Shown here: one piece after another, positions 1 through 5,518 of the stretch
Layout of the letters: the number at the start of each line of letters is the position of its first letter
Numbering within the stretch: position 1 is the stretch's first letter
Origin: Hyphomicrobiaceae bacterium
Lineage (GTDB): Bacteria > Pseudomonadota > Alphaproteobacteria > Rhizobiales > Hyphomicrobiaceae
Assembly: GCA_017353825.1 (NCBI GenBank)
Contig: JAFMSC010000288.1
Coordinates: 1-5,862 of the forward strand
Length of the DNA stretch: 5,862 bases
Direction: 5' to 3'
The notes under the pieces: generated by a model
The model's input: the letters and a program-made list of their open reading frames with translations, nothing else
The model's database searches: none
What the model was told of the DNA's origin: nothing
Made by a program: the position numbers and the translations under genes

Positions 1-24
1 GATGTCGGCGGCAAGGCGCATCAT
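1..24 (-). CDS. Possible start of a minus-strand gene leaving the window
   Basis: Reading leftward from base 24, the codons give MMRLAADI and then run off the edge. What supports a real start is the upstream sequence: on the minus strand AGAGGAG (bases 38-32) lies 7 bases before the ATG, an ideal Shine-Dalgarno spacing. A second ATG follows directly at 21, so either could be used. Eight codons are too few to name a family. An unrelated ATG two bases into the spacer reads only two codons before a stop. The call rests on the ribosome binding site alone and is weak; the adjoining sequence to the left would settle it. Confidence 0.3.
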
Positions 25-411
25 GCCATGGCTCCTCTGGGCTTGCTGTGCCTGCTCACGGCTGACCCTACCGGCTACTCTGGCCGAAGTTGATGCAACC
101 TCCTGCAGCCTAACGCCACGGCAAAATCATCAGCGCTCACATGCCACCACGTTGAGGCGGCAAGGGGTGTCGCAGAGAGGGTGCGGCAGCTCAGTTGCGC
201 GAACTGGCAGGGGGTGGGCGCGATCCTGACGGGTTCGGCAGCGGGTGCCACGGGCGCCCAGCTAGCACGTTGATTTTACTTACGTTCTGATTGCCAGTCG
301 GGCTTGTAAGCGAAAGGCCGGGGTGCCCCTCAGCCGGCAATCTCTTTTCTCTTTTTTCTCTTTGCGGGAGGCGCCGCGTTCGACGGGCAAGCGACGCCAC
401 CTCGCCTCAGA
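25..411. other. Stretch without a convincing gene
   Basis: I find no reading frame here with a plausible product. The short open frames on both strands are rich in Arg, Ser and Pro in the way of random GC-rich sequence and lack good ribosome binding sites. The stretch contains an AT-rich island near 269-292 and a pyrimidine-rich tract at 341-363 preceded by a small hairpin. If the leftward gene at the edge is real, part of this stretch would be its 5' region. Confidence 0.55.
317..363 (+). terminator. Possible hairpin followed by T-rich tract
   Basis: GCCGG (317-321) can pair with CCGGC (334-338), and an alternative inner hairpin GGGG-TG-CCCC lies at 320-329. A T/C tract with runs of four and six T follows at 341-363. 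This resembles a rho-independent terminator on the plus strand, but the T tract is interrupted by C, starts a few bases after the stem, and no plus-strand gene is recognisable upstream. The opposite orientation, which would serve the hydrolase gene, has no T tract after the stem. Weak call. Confidence 0.22.
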
Positions 412-1950
412 CTACCGGAGGCTCCAGTAGATGTCTGGGGAGATGCCGGTCTGGGATAGGCCGCGCGCCTTGGCGGACAGCTTCAGACGCAACAACGAGC
501 CGATATCCCTCAGAACCGCCGCGCTGTCTGTCAGGTACGAATGCCCGAAGTCGCGCATCACGAGCGCGGCTTTGCTGGCGTCGATGGTCTCAAGCCCCGG
601 ATAGACGAACACGCCCCCCGCGGTCTCTCCCACGCGCTGGTAGCCGTTGACCGTCTTCGACGCGATCAGCGCCAGGTCGGAGGAGGAGGCATAGACGGTC
701 GTCTGCGTCCCTTGCATCTCGGCCAGTCTGGGTGCGATGCGGGTACGAAAGATCTCAGCGTTGATGTCGGGGGCTGCCAACAACAGTTCGCTGATGCGCG
801 TGTTCGGCTTGCCCCTCTCCACGCGCGCCCTTAGTACCTCGCTGACGATGCGGCTCCCCATGCTGTGGGCGATGATGTACATCTCGCCAGCTGGCAGCGC
901 GGAAAGGTCGTCCAGCACCTGATTGAAGGCGTCCTGCGACAGTTCCGCCGTCTCGCCGTCGTGCAGGTAGCCCGTCATCTGTCCAATGGACGGCCAGCTG
1001 AAGAAAAACGGCACGCCCGGGAAGTCGAGGTCGTAGGCGAGTTGGGCCGTGCGCATCGCCGTCTCGGCGAAGCTCATGTTGTAGCCGTGCACGAAGAGGA
1101 GGATCGCCTTGGATCCCGATCCCTCCAGCGCCTTCGCCATCTGCCAGCGCGCCTCGTCGGTCTTGAGGGAAGTTACCGACTTCAGCACGAAGTGCTTCTT
1201 CGGATCAGGCTGCAGCTGCAGCCTCCAGATGCTCGGCAGCTCGAGGCGGCCCGACGTGTGGGTGGCCGGTATGGAGACGAGTGCACGGCCATAGGTCAGC
1301 GGCGCCGCATTTGTGCCGTAGACCTTGGCGGGCTCCCTGCTGCCCGACCGGCCGCGGTTGGTCGCGTAGTAGGTGACGACCTCGATCGCGCCGCCAGGGC
1401 CATCAGCCTGGCCCGTCACGCCCCTCGGCGTCGCCGGCGCGGGCGGCGGGAGGCCCGCGGTATCGACCATCTTCTTGTCGACGTCGGCCGGCAGCCGCCT
1501 CGCTCCGCGGGTCTTGGGTGCGCCCTTGGGGGCCACCGCCACGGAGGGCGCGGCTGAGGCGGGGGCAGGCTCCGCGCGGGCGATTTCGGGCGGTGCGGGC
1601 GGTTCGGGCGGAGGAGGCTCTGCGCTCTCCGCGTCCTCCTGCAGCTTCAGGCAGTGGATGCGGACCAGCACGTCCAGCAGAGCCGCCTGGGTCTTGGAAA
1701 TCTCCTGGGTCTTGGCGATCGCTTCCTGCTTCTTGGCTTCATCGGTGGATGCTGCAGACGGGTTGCGGCGGGCGGCGCGCGCCAGGGCGAGCCGGCGCTT
1801 CAGCACCTCCTTGTGCTTCTCCAGCGCCGGCAGGGCTTGCCCCGCCTTGGTGGCGCAGGGCCCGAGCGCAGGTTTCGGGGCGGACTGGCCGTTGGCGAAT
1901 TCCGTTGCGGCGCCGAGGATCGCCAGCAGGAGCAAAATCCGCGCGAGCAT
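412..1950 (-). CDS. Exported alpha/beta hydrolase, DUF900-type
   Basis: The 512-residue product looks like a secreted or periplasmic serine hydrolase of unknown substrate. Residues 1-21 form a signal peptide (basic Arg4, a Leu/Ile/Ala core, likely cleavage after ANG at 19-21). Residues 40-110 are charged and helical, probably coiled coil, with Cys32 and Cys100 able to form a disulfide. Residues 111-185 are a Pro/Ala-rich linker. The catalytic domain starts near VVTYYATNR (191-199), a typical opening for this family. It has HGYN (288-291, oxyanion region) and AHSMG (361-365), giving nucleophile Ser363; Asp395 in AAPDIN and His470 in DFGHSYL are the likely other triad members. The ATG at 1950 is supported by GGGGAGGG shortly upstream and by the signal peptide beginning there. 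It is transcribed divergently from the Rrf2 gene. The family assignment is firm; the substrate is unknown. Confidence 0.93.
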   Translation of the reverse strand: MLARILLLLAILGAATEFANGQSAPKPALGPCATKAGQALPALEKHKEVLKRRLALARAARRNPSAASTDEAKKQEAIAKTQEISKTQAALLDVLVRIHCLKLQEDAESAEPPPPEPPAPPEIARAEPAPASAAPSVAVAPKGAPKTRGARRLPADVDKKMVDTAGLPPPAPATPRGVTGQADGPGGAIEVVTYYATNRGRSGSREPAKVYGTNAAPLTYGRALVSIPATHTSGRLELPSIWRLQLQPDPKKHFVLKSVTSLKTDEARWQMAKALEGSGSKAILLFVHGYNMSFAETAMRTAQLAYDLDFPGVPFFFSWPSIGQMTGYLHDGETAELSQDAFNQVLDDLSALPAGEMYIIAHSMGSRIVSEVLRARVERGKPNTRISELLLAAPDINAEIFRTRIAPRLAEMQGTQTTVYASSSDLALIASKTVNGYQRVGETAGGVFVYPGLETIDASKAALVMRDFGHSYLTDSAAVLRDIGSLLRLKLSAKARGLSQTGISPDIYWSLR

Positions 1951-2367
1951 GACGTGTCCCTCCCCTTGGCCAACGGCTGCTCTCAGGCGCGCGAGGCTAA
2001 TGGAGCGGTCCGGCTTGCGTCAATTGAATGGCGCGGTTGCCCACCGAGAGGTAGGTCCGCCCGATGCGCCCCTGGTGCCGGGCATTCGGGTCGGCGTAGC
2101 GTGTCGGCCACTTGTCCGGCGAGACCGAGACCGGGACTGCCGTTCCTCGTTTGTTCAGATCCGCCAGCGTGACCCGGCTCCACAGGACGGCGAAGGGGCA
2201 CTCGGTGACAAGCCGCCTGTGTTCCGCCGTGTGCCGCCTGGTGTCCAGCCTGGGTCCGTCTCTCCCCTGACGTGGGGCTCTGCGCGGGCGTTGAGATGTG
2301 GGGTAAGTTGAGATGTGGGGTAAGGTGTGGTTCAAGGAAGTCTGATGCGCCGGGAGGCACGCCGAGG
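1951..2367. other. Divergent intergenic region between hydrolase and Rrf2 gene
   Basis: This 417-bp stretch separates two divergently transcribed genes and should contain the promoters of both. Open frames exist on both strands, including a 112-codon minus-strand frame (1997-2335), but none has a recognisable domain or a credible ribosome binding site, so I do not call a gene. I find no good matching pair of -35 and -10 hexamers on either strand. The clearest structure is the 17-bp tandem duplication at 2290-2323, about 45 bp before the Rrf2 start. Confidence 0.55.
2290..2323 (+). repeat. Perfect 17-bp tandem duplication upstream of the Rrf2 gene
   Basis: The unit GTTGAGATGTGGGGTAA occurs at 2290-2306 and again immediately at 2307-2323 without mismatch, followed by a degenerate GGTGTGG. 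It ends 44 bp before the Rrf2 start codon, so it lies in the likely promoter or leader of that gene. It may be a doubled protein-binding site or simply a replication-slippage duplication. The identity and coordinates are directly visible; the role is not. Confidence 0.85.
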
Positions 2368-2862
2368 ATGCGGCTCACCAAGTCAACAGACCACGCGATC
2401 CGGATCTTAATCGACTGCGCGCGCGCCGGCGACCAGCTCATCAAGGTGGCCGAGCTCTCGGAGCGGCTGGGGATCACACAGCAGAACGTATTCAAGATCG
2501 TCAACCTTCTGGCCAGGGCCGGCCTCATCGAGACCATGCGCGGCCGCAACGGCGGTGTGAAGCTCGCCCGTCCGGCCGAGCAGATCCGCATCGGCGACGT
2601 CGTGCGCACGTCCGAGGTGACGCGCGTTGCCATCAAAGAAGGTGGCGCCGCGGGTGGGCACGGGCGGCGCCACGGCGTGAACCGGGTGCTCGACGACGCG
2701 CTCGAAGCCTTTATCGACGTGCTCGACCGGCACACCATTGCCGACATGGCCCGCAGTCGGGAGTCGACTACGGCGCGACCGCGCGGCAAGGCGGGGCCAT
2801 CGGCGCGCGCGGCCATCATGGCGGGCAGCCGCGCCCGTCGTACGCTTCATCAGGGTGGCTGA
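2368..2862 (+). CDS. Rrf2-family transcriptional regulator without Fe-S cysteines
   Basis: The product (164 residues) is a DNA-binding regulator of the Rrf2 family, closest in style to RirA/NsrR. Residues 1-70 form the winged helix: MRLTKSTDHAIRILI at the start, a helix-turn-helix around 26-50, and the wing RGRNGGVKLARP at 58-69. The dimerisation helix follows near 104-128 (NRVLDDALEAFIDVLD). Cluster-binding members carry three cysteines between these parts; here residues 80-105 contain none, and the only cysteine is Cys17. Regulation by an Fe-S cluster in the usual way is therefore unlikely. The tail from 129 is basic and probably disordered. The ATG at 2368 is chosen because family members begin MRLT at this point and GGGAGG (2352-2357) lies at good distance; the frame stays open further upstream. 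The next genes, for a Bfd-like protein and bacterioferritin, suggest a role in iron control, which is inference. Confidence 0.9.
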   Translation: MRLTKSTDHAIRILIDCARAGDQLIKVAELSERLGITQQNVFKIVNLLARAGLIETMRGRNGGVKLARPAEQIRIGDVVRTSEVTRVAIKEGGAAGGHGRRHGVNRVLDDALEAFIDVLDRHTIADMARSRESTTARPRGKAGPSARAAIMAGSRARRTLHQGG

Positions 2863-2943
2863 GCCCCTGGGACATGTCACCGCAACCCGGCGAGAGACAA
2901 CAACCGCGGACGGGCAACGCGATCTTGAATTCGCACGCTTAAA

Positions 2944-2973
2944 TTGGCTCCCTGTAGTTCGACGAATTCTAAT
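2944..2973 (+). promoter_or_regulatory. Candidate sigma70-type promoter
   Basis: TTGGCT (2944-2949) matches the -35 consensus in four of six positions and TCTAAT (2968-2973) matches the -10 consensus in five of six, with an 18-bp spacer. The -10 element overlaps the right half of the first dyad, as expected for a repressed promoter. It would drive the cysteine-rich and Bfd-like genes, leaving a leader of roughly 225 bases. Found by eye only. Confidence 0.3.
2958..2972 (+). promoter_or_regulatory. Candidate operator, copy 1
   Basis: TTCGACGAATTCTAA fits an interrupted dyad TTnGA-N5-TCnAA. The core GACGAATTCTAAT recurs with two mismatches 34 bp downstream. Placement over a possible -10 element and directly downstream of an Rrf2 gene makes autoregulator or cassette control by that protein a reasonable guess. 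No binding motif for this regulator is known to me. Confidence 0.35.
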
Positions 2974-2991
2974 CCGGCCTACCCCCCGGAA

Positions 2992-3006
2992 TTTGACAGA
3001 TTCTAA
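2992..3006 (+). promoter_or_regulatory. Candidate operator, copy 2
   Basis: TTTGACAGATTCTAA shows the same dyad TTnGA-N5-TCnAA as copy 1, and its flanks extend the symmetry to ATTnGA-N5-TCnAAT (2991-3007). A partial third occurrence, TTGACAGATC, starts at 3022. Centre-to-centre spacing of the two full copies is 34 bp, near three helical turns, which would place both on a similar face of the DNA. Confidence 0.35.
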
Positions 3007-3205
3007 TGTTCGATCAGGACCTTGACAGATCTCGCGGCGAAGCAAATTTCTCCCCCTAGCGGCGCCGGCAAAGCCCGCCGCGCATGTGCTCACGGGGTTC
3101 CTGCCCCTTGCTTGGAGAAGCTGCCGAGATGCCTCGCCCGGCCCCTTTGCACCGCGCCCAGCGCGCTCGGCATCCGCTCTTGCCTGGTTGGGAGGGCGGG
3201 GGCCA

Positions 3206-3730
3206 ATGAGGCGCATTCGCACCAGTCAAGCGACCCCGGTCAACGCCGACGCGCTTGCGCCGATCGGGCACTTTGCAGGGCCTGAGCGTCTCGTTGGCTT
3301 CGGCTTCCGCCTCTGGCTCAACGGCTTCAGGACCGGCGACATCTCCAGCTGGGAGCAGGCGTGGTCCGCCTATGCCGGGACCATCGGCGCCGCCGCCGCC
3401 AGGACTGCCGTGGGGCAGCTCTCCTGCTGGGTGCGCGCCATCGACTGCTACGCCCAGCGTGAGCTGGTGACAGCCCCCAACGGCTGCGAGCGCTTTTGCC
3501 ACGACGAGCGTGTGGCCGTCGCCATGATCGCCGCGTGCCAGCATCACGTGTGCCCGGCCATGCGCGCCTGCGCCTTCGCGCTACTCGGCTGCTCGATGAT
3601 CGAGGAGGTGGTGGAGGTGGCCGAGGATTTCGCCCAGGCCATGCGCGAGGCGCAGCAGGTGCTGGCGCCGGCCTCGGCCCAGGCCGCCTCACTCCTACTC
3701 ATGCCACCGGCCTCGGCCTTGGCCCACTGA
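3206..3730 (+). CDS. Cysteine-rich protein of unknown function, next to Bfd-like gene
   Basis: I do not recognise a named family for this 174-residue product. It is mostly helical by eye and has no signal peptide or membrane segment. Its distinctive feature is eight cysteines at 74, 81, 94, 98, 111, 116, 122 and 129, all within 56 residues, together with His99, His113 and His114 (local motifs CERFCH and CQHHVC). An acidic helix follows (131-150) and then an Ala-rich tail. The pattern suggests metal or cluster binding, or disulfides, but I cannot say which. An aromatic N-terminal segment (FGFRLWLNGF, 32-41) precedes it. The ATG at 3206 is preferred because GGGAGGGCGGGGG lies just upstream; a GTG at 3086 is the alternative. 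The Bfd-like gene begins only 23 bp after its stop, so the two are probably cotranscribed. Confidence 0.75.
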   Translation: MRRIRTSQATPVNADALAPIGHFAGPERLVGFGFRLWLNGFRTGDISSWEQAWSAYAGTIGAAAARTAVGQLSCWVRAIDCYAQRELVTAPNGCERFCHDERVAVAMIAACQHHVCPAMRACAFALLGCSMIEEVVEVAEDFAQAMREAQQVLAPASAQAASLLLMPPASALAH

Positions 3731-3753
3731 CAGACCCTGGGGGATCAAAAGTC

Positions 3754-4107
3754 GTGATCGTTTGCTCATGCGCGGTGATCTCGGATGCGGAGATCGAAGC
3801 GGCGCTGGTGGAGATCCTGAGCCTGCCGGACGCGCCTCTCCCCACGCCGGGCGTCGTCTACAGGCGCTTGCAAAAAAAGATGGTGTGCTGCGGTTGCGCG
3901 CCGCTGGCAGTGAGCACGATCTACCAGAAGATCGACGACCTCGCCCAGAGGGGCCTGGTCTGCCCCTACGCCTGCGCCTCCGCCCAAGGACGGCTCCTTG
4001 AGCGCGCGCGGGACACGCAGGTTGCGCGGCTGATCGAGAGCTCGCACGGGTGCCGGACGCGTCGGTGCAGCCAGGCAACGCCCGCCGAGGCACCCTCCGC
4101 GACCTGA
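3754..4107 (+). CDS. Bfd-like [2Fe-2S] protein, extended form
   Basis: Bacterioferritin-associated ferredoxins bind a [2Fe-2S] cluster and reduce the heme of bacterioferritin to release stored iron. The 117-residue product starts IVCSCAVISDAEIEAAL, with Cys4-X-Cys6 at exactly the Bfd position. Its second pair is Cys45-X2-Cys48 (in MVCCGCAPL, with an extra Cys46), followed by a helix. The gap between pairs is 38 residues, several more than in E. coli Bfd. It is also far longer than Bfd (about 64 residues): the extension holds Cys70, Cys74, Cys100 and Cys105, which could bind a second metal site. The GTG start at 3754 is chosen because it puts the CXC motif at residues 4-6 and GGGGGA (3739-3744) stands at suitable distance; earlier starts would overlap the previous gene. 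The bfr gene lies 240 bp downstream. The fold assignment is fairly sure; an actual partnership with this bacterioferritin is inferred. Confidence 0.82.
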   Translation: MIVCSCAVISDAEIEAALVEILSLPDAPLPTPGVVYRRLQKKMVCCGCAPLAVSTIYQKIDDLAQRGLVCPYACASAQGRLLERARDTQVARLIESSHGCRTRRCSQATPAEAPSAT

Positions 4108-4112
4108 GTCGA

Positions 4113-4158
4113 GCCTTCAGGCCCCGCGAAGTAAGGCCTTCAGGCCCCGCGAAGTAAG
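4113..4158 (+). repeat. Perfect 23-bp tandem duplication after the Bfd-like gene
   Basis: A 23-bp unit beginning GCCTTCAGGCC and ending GCGAAGTAAG occurs at 4113-4135 and again at 4136-4158 without mismatch. It begins 5 bp after the stop codon of the Bfd-like gene. Each unit can fold on itself: CTTC near its left end pairs with GAAG near its right end, and the outer GCCTT of the first copy pairs with AAGGC at the junction. It may act as a stem-loop 3' end or be a slippage product; there is no T tract after it. Confidence 0.85.
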
Positions 4159-4185
4159 GGCCGCGGGGGCGCCGGCAATGCAATC

Positions 4186-4198
4186 CTCACGACGTGAG
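4186..4198. promoter_or_regulatory. 13-bp perfect palindrome upstream of bfr
   Basis: CTCACG-A-CGTGAG is a perfect inverted repeat about a single central base. It sits 149 bp before the bacterioferritin start codon and 78 bp after the Bfd-like gene. Such symmetry suits a dimeric DNA-binding protein, but the sequence does not match an operator I know, and it differs from the dyads at 2958-3006. Confidence 0.3.
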
Positions 4199-4252
4199 TG
4201 CTTTGTCTTAGGCGGCCAGGCTCGAGCCAGTTTACCACACCATCCCGGGTGT

Positions 4253-4322
4253 CTGGACTGAGGGGCGGTTTACCGCAGGAATCGCGCGTATATGGGGCAT
4301 TCCAAGTTTGGGCTGGACTGAG
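4253..4322 (+). repeat. Ten-base direct repeat spaced 60 bp in the bfr leader
   Basis: CTGGACTGAG occurs at 4253-4262 and 4313-4322. Between the copies lie a small hairpin GCGG-TTTA-CCGC (4265-4276) and an AT-rich TATATG (4289-4294) that might belong to a bfr promoter, although I see no well-spaced -35 element. GTTTACC also occurs twice (4230-4236, 4268-4274). The repeats are visible; a function is not established. Confidence 0.4.
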
Positions 4323-4347
4323 TCGCAGGCAACAGGTGGAGAGCGCC

Positions 4348-4845
4348 ATGAAGGGCAACAAAGAGGTCATCGACATCCTGAACGAGGCGCTGAAGCACGA
4401 ACTGGGGGCCGTCAACCAGTATTGGCTGCACTACCGCCTGCTGGATAACTGGGGCTTCACCCGCCTTGCCAAGAAGGAGCGCAAGGAATCAATCGAGGAG
4501 ATGGAGCACGCCGACAAGCTGGTCACGCGCATTATCTTCCTGGAGGGCATGCCCAACCTGCAGTACGTGGCGCCACTCATGATCGGCCAGCACATCAAGG
4601 AGGTGCTGGAGTGCGACCTCAAGATCGAACACATCGCCCGCGATCTCTACGTGAAGGGCCGCGAACTGTGCCGGAGCAAGGAGGACCTGGTCTCCATGCG
4701 TCTGTTCGAGGAGCTGCTGCAGGACGAGGAGGGCCACATCGACTTCCTGGAGACCCAGCTCGACCTCCTCGACAAGATCGGCGTGCAGAACTACGGCCAG
4801 CTTCAGGCCGACCCCGCCAACAAGGTCGAAGGCGAGGGGGAGTAG
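4348..4845 (+). CDS. bfr: Bacterioferritin
   Basis: Bacterioferritin assembles into a 24-subunit cytoplasmic shell that oxidises Fe(II) and stores it as a ferric mineral, with heme at subunit interfaces. The 165-residue product is complete and a few residues longer than E. coli Bfr, with an acidic tail ending EGEGE. All diiron ferroxidase ligands are at their standard numbers: Glu18, Glu51, His54, Glu94, Glu127 and His130. Tyr25 and the heme-ligand Met52 are also present, so it should bind heme and be catalytically competent. The ATG at 4348 gives the conserved MKGNKEVIDILNEAL start and has GGTGGAGAG upstream; the open frame continues further upstream without family similarity. The preceding Bfd-like gene is the expected reductase partner in known systems. 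A 240-bp gap suggests that bfr has its own promoter. Confidence 0.97.
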   Translation: MKGNKEVIDILNEALKHELGAVNQYWLHYRLLDNWGFTRLAKKERKESIEEMEHADKLVTRIIFLEGMPNLQYVAPLMIGQHIKEVLECDLKIEHIARDLYVKGRELCRSKEDLVSMRLFEELLQDEEGHIDFLETQLDLLDKIGVQNYGQLQADPANKVEGEGE

Positions 4846-4879
4846 CTCGTCTAGAGTAGGTCTTGGCACGCGGCGCGCA

Positions 4880-4902
4880 GACCCGGCCTTTTCCCGCGGG
4901 TC
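4880..4902 (+). terminator. Weak hairpin after bfr
   Basis: GACCCG (4880-4885) pairs with CGGGTC (4897-4902) across an 11-base loop containing four T. It lies 34 bases after the bfr stop codon, where transcription should end. No T tract follows the stem, so it is not a canonical rho-independent terminator. Confidence 0.2.
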
Positions 4903-5448
4903 GTTGCTCCAGAGCGGTTTACGGGCGTGTCTGGTTGGGCGCGAACCGGAAAACGAGGGGAAACCACGGGTCAAATTTGAGTGCCAACTGCACGATCGGA
5001 TGCGGCCAGGACGCGAACATGGCGCAAGCCGCCTGAACCGGCAAGATGTTGGTGGGATCGATGCCATTGCTGCCGGGTCATGAACGCGTCCATCATCGAC
5101 GGCCGGTGCAATTTGTTCGGCACGACGAGCATCATCGCCGGTCTTGCGCTAGGTAAGTCGGGCTAGCCACATTCTCCTGGGTGAACTTGCGTCCGTCACC
5201 CATAAGGGGGAGGCTAAGCGCAAAGCACGCACCATGGCCCTCGCCCTCCCCGCGTTCACGGCGCCACTCGCTTCACGTGCACAGGATGAACCGGTCTATC
5301 GCGCGCCGGCAACAGGCCGCGAGGGACTTTCCGCACTCCTTGCCCAGACGAGCTCATTGTGGTGGGCGGATTGTTGCCGTCTCAATTTGCGTCTTTGCAG
5401 GCGATTGAGCCCAGGCTTGAGGCCCAAGTCGCGCGGTGCGTGCGCTCA

Positions 5449-5518
5449 ACGCATCGGTTTTGGATGGGGCCAGCTTGGGGACGGCGGGCGCAGCTTGTTG
5501 GCGCTGGCCCCGATGCGT
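5449..5518. repeat. Split inverted repeat (long hairpin) upstream of ggt
   Basis: The right arm GCTGGCCCCGATGCGT (5503-5518) is complementary to a left arm interrupted by about nine bases: ACGCATCG (5449-5456) and GGGGCCAGC (5466-5474). The result is a 9-bp stem capped by a 28-base loop, then a one-sided bulge, then 7 more pairs. It ends 111 bp before the ggt start codon. No T tract follows, so it does not look like a terminator. The pairing is directly visible; whether it forms or matters is unknown. Confidence 0.55.

Larger units (their letters stand above)
2863..3205. other. Intergenic region before the cysteine-rich gene
   Basis: This 343-bp stretch holds no credible gene. Its middle part (2935-3030) is AT-richer than the surroundings and contains the repeated dyads and the promoter-like hexamers listed separately. 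The rest, 3031-3205, would be an unusually long leader if transcription starts near 2980. An in-frame GTG at 3086 could extend the following gene by 40 residues, but those residues look like random GC-rich translation. Confidence 0.6.

Noticed and set aside
1373..2311. Long plus-strand frame opposite the hydrolase gene
   Set aside because: It lies mostly antisense to a well-supported coding gene and has the Ala/Gly/Ser/Arg composition typical of a shadow frame.
1997..2335. 112-codon minus-strand frame between the hydrolase and Rrf2 genes
   Set aside because: No recognisable domain and no clear Shine-Dalgarno. It also reads through the 17-bp tandem repeat, as chance frames in GC-rich DNA often do.
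2640..2690. Frameshift explaining the missing cysteines in the Rrf2 protein
   Set aside because: Neither alternative forward frame encodes a three-cysteine pattern here, and the downstream dimerisation helix continues in the same frame as the DNA-binding domain.
3086..3205. Upstream GTG extension of the cysteine-rich protein by 40 residues
   Set aside because: The extension looks like random translation, whereas the ATG at 3206 has a strong purine-rich motif directly upstream.
2407..3222. 271-codon minus-strand frame across the Rrf2 gene
   Set aside because: It is antisense to the conserved Rrf2 domain, Arg-rich, and without any family signature.
4266..4294. TTTACC/TATATG as a bfr promoter
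   Set aside because: The spacing between the hexamers is about 14 bp and both matches are poor, so I mention it only as AT-rich sequence.
4980..5135. Short minus-strand frame starting MMLVVPNKLHRPSMMDAF
   Set aside because: About 54 codons with no clear ribosome binding site and no recognised family; insufficient to call a gene or a pseudogene.
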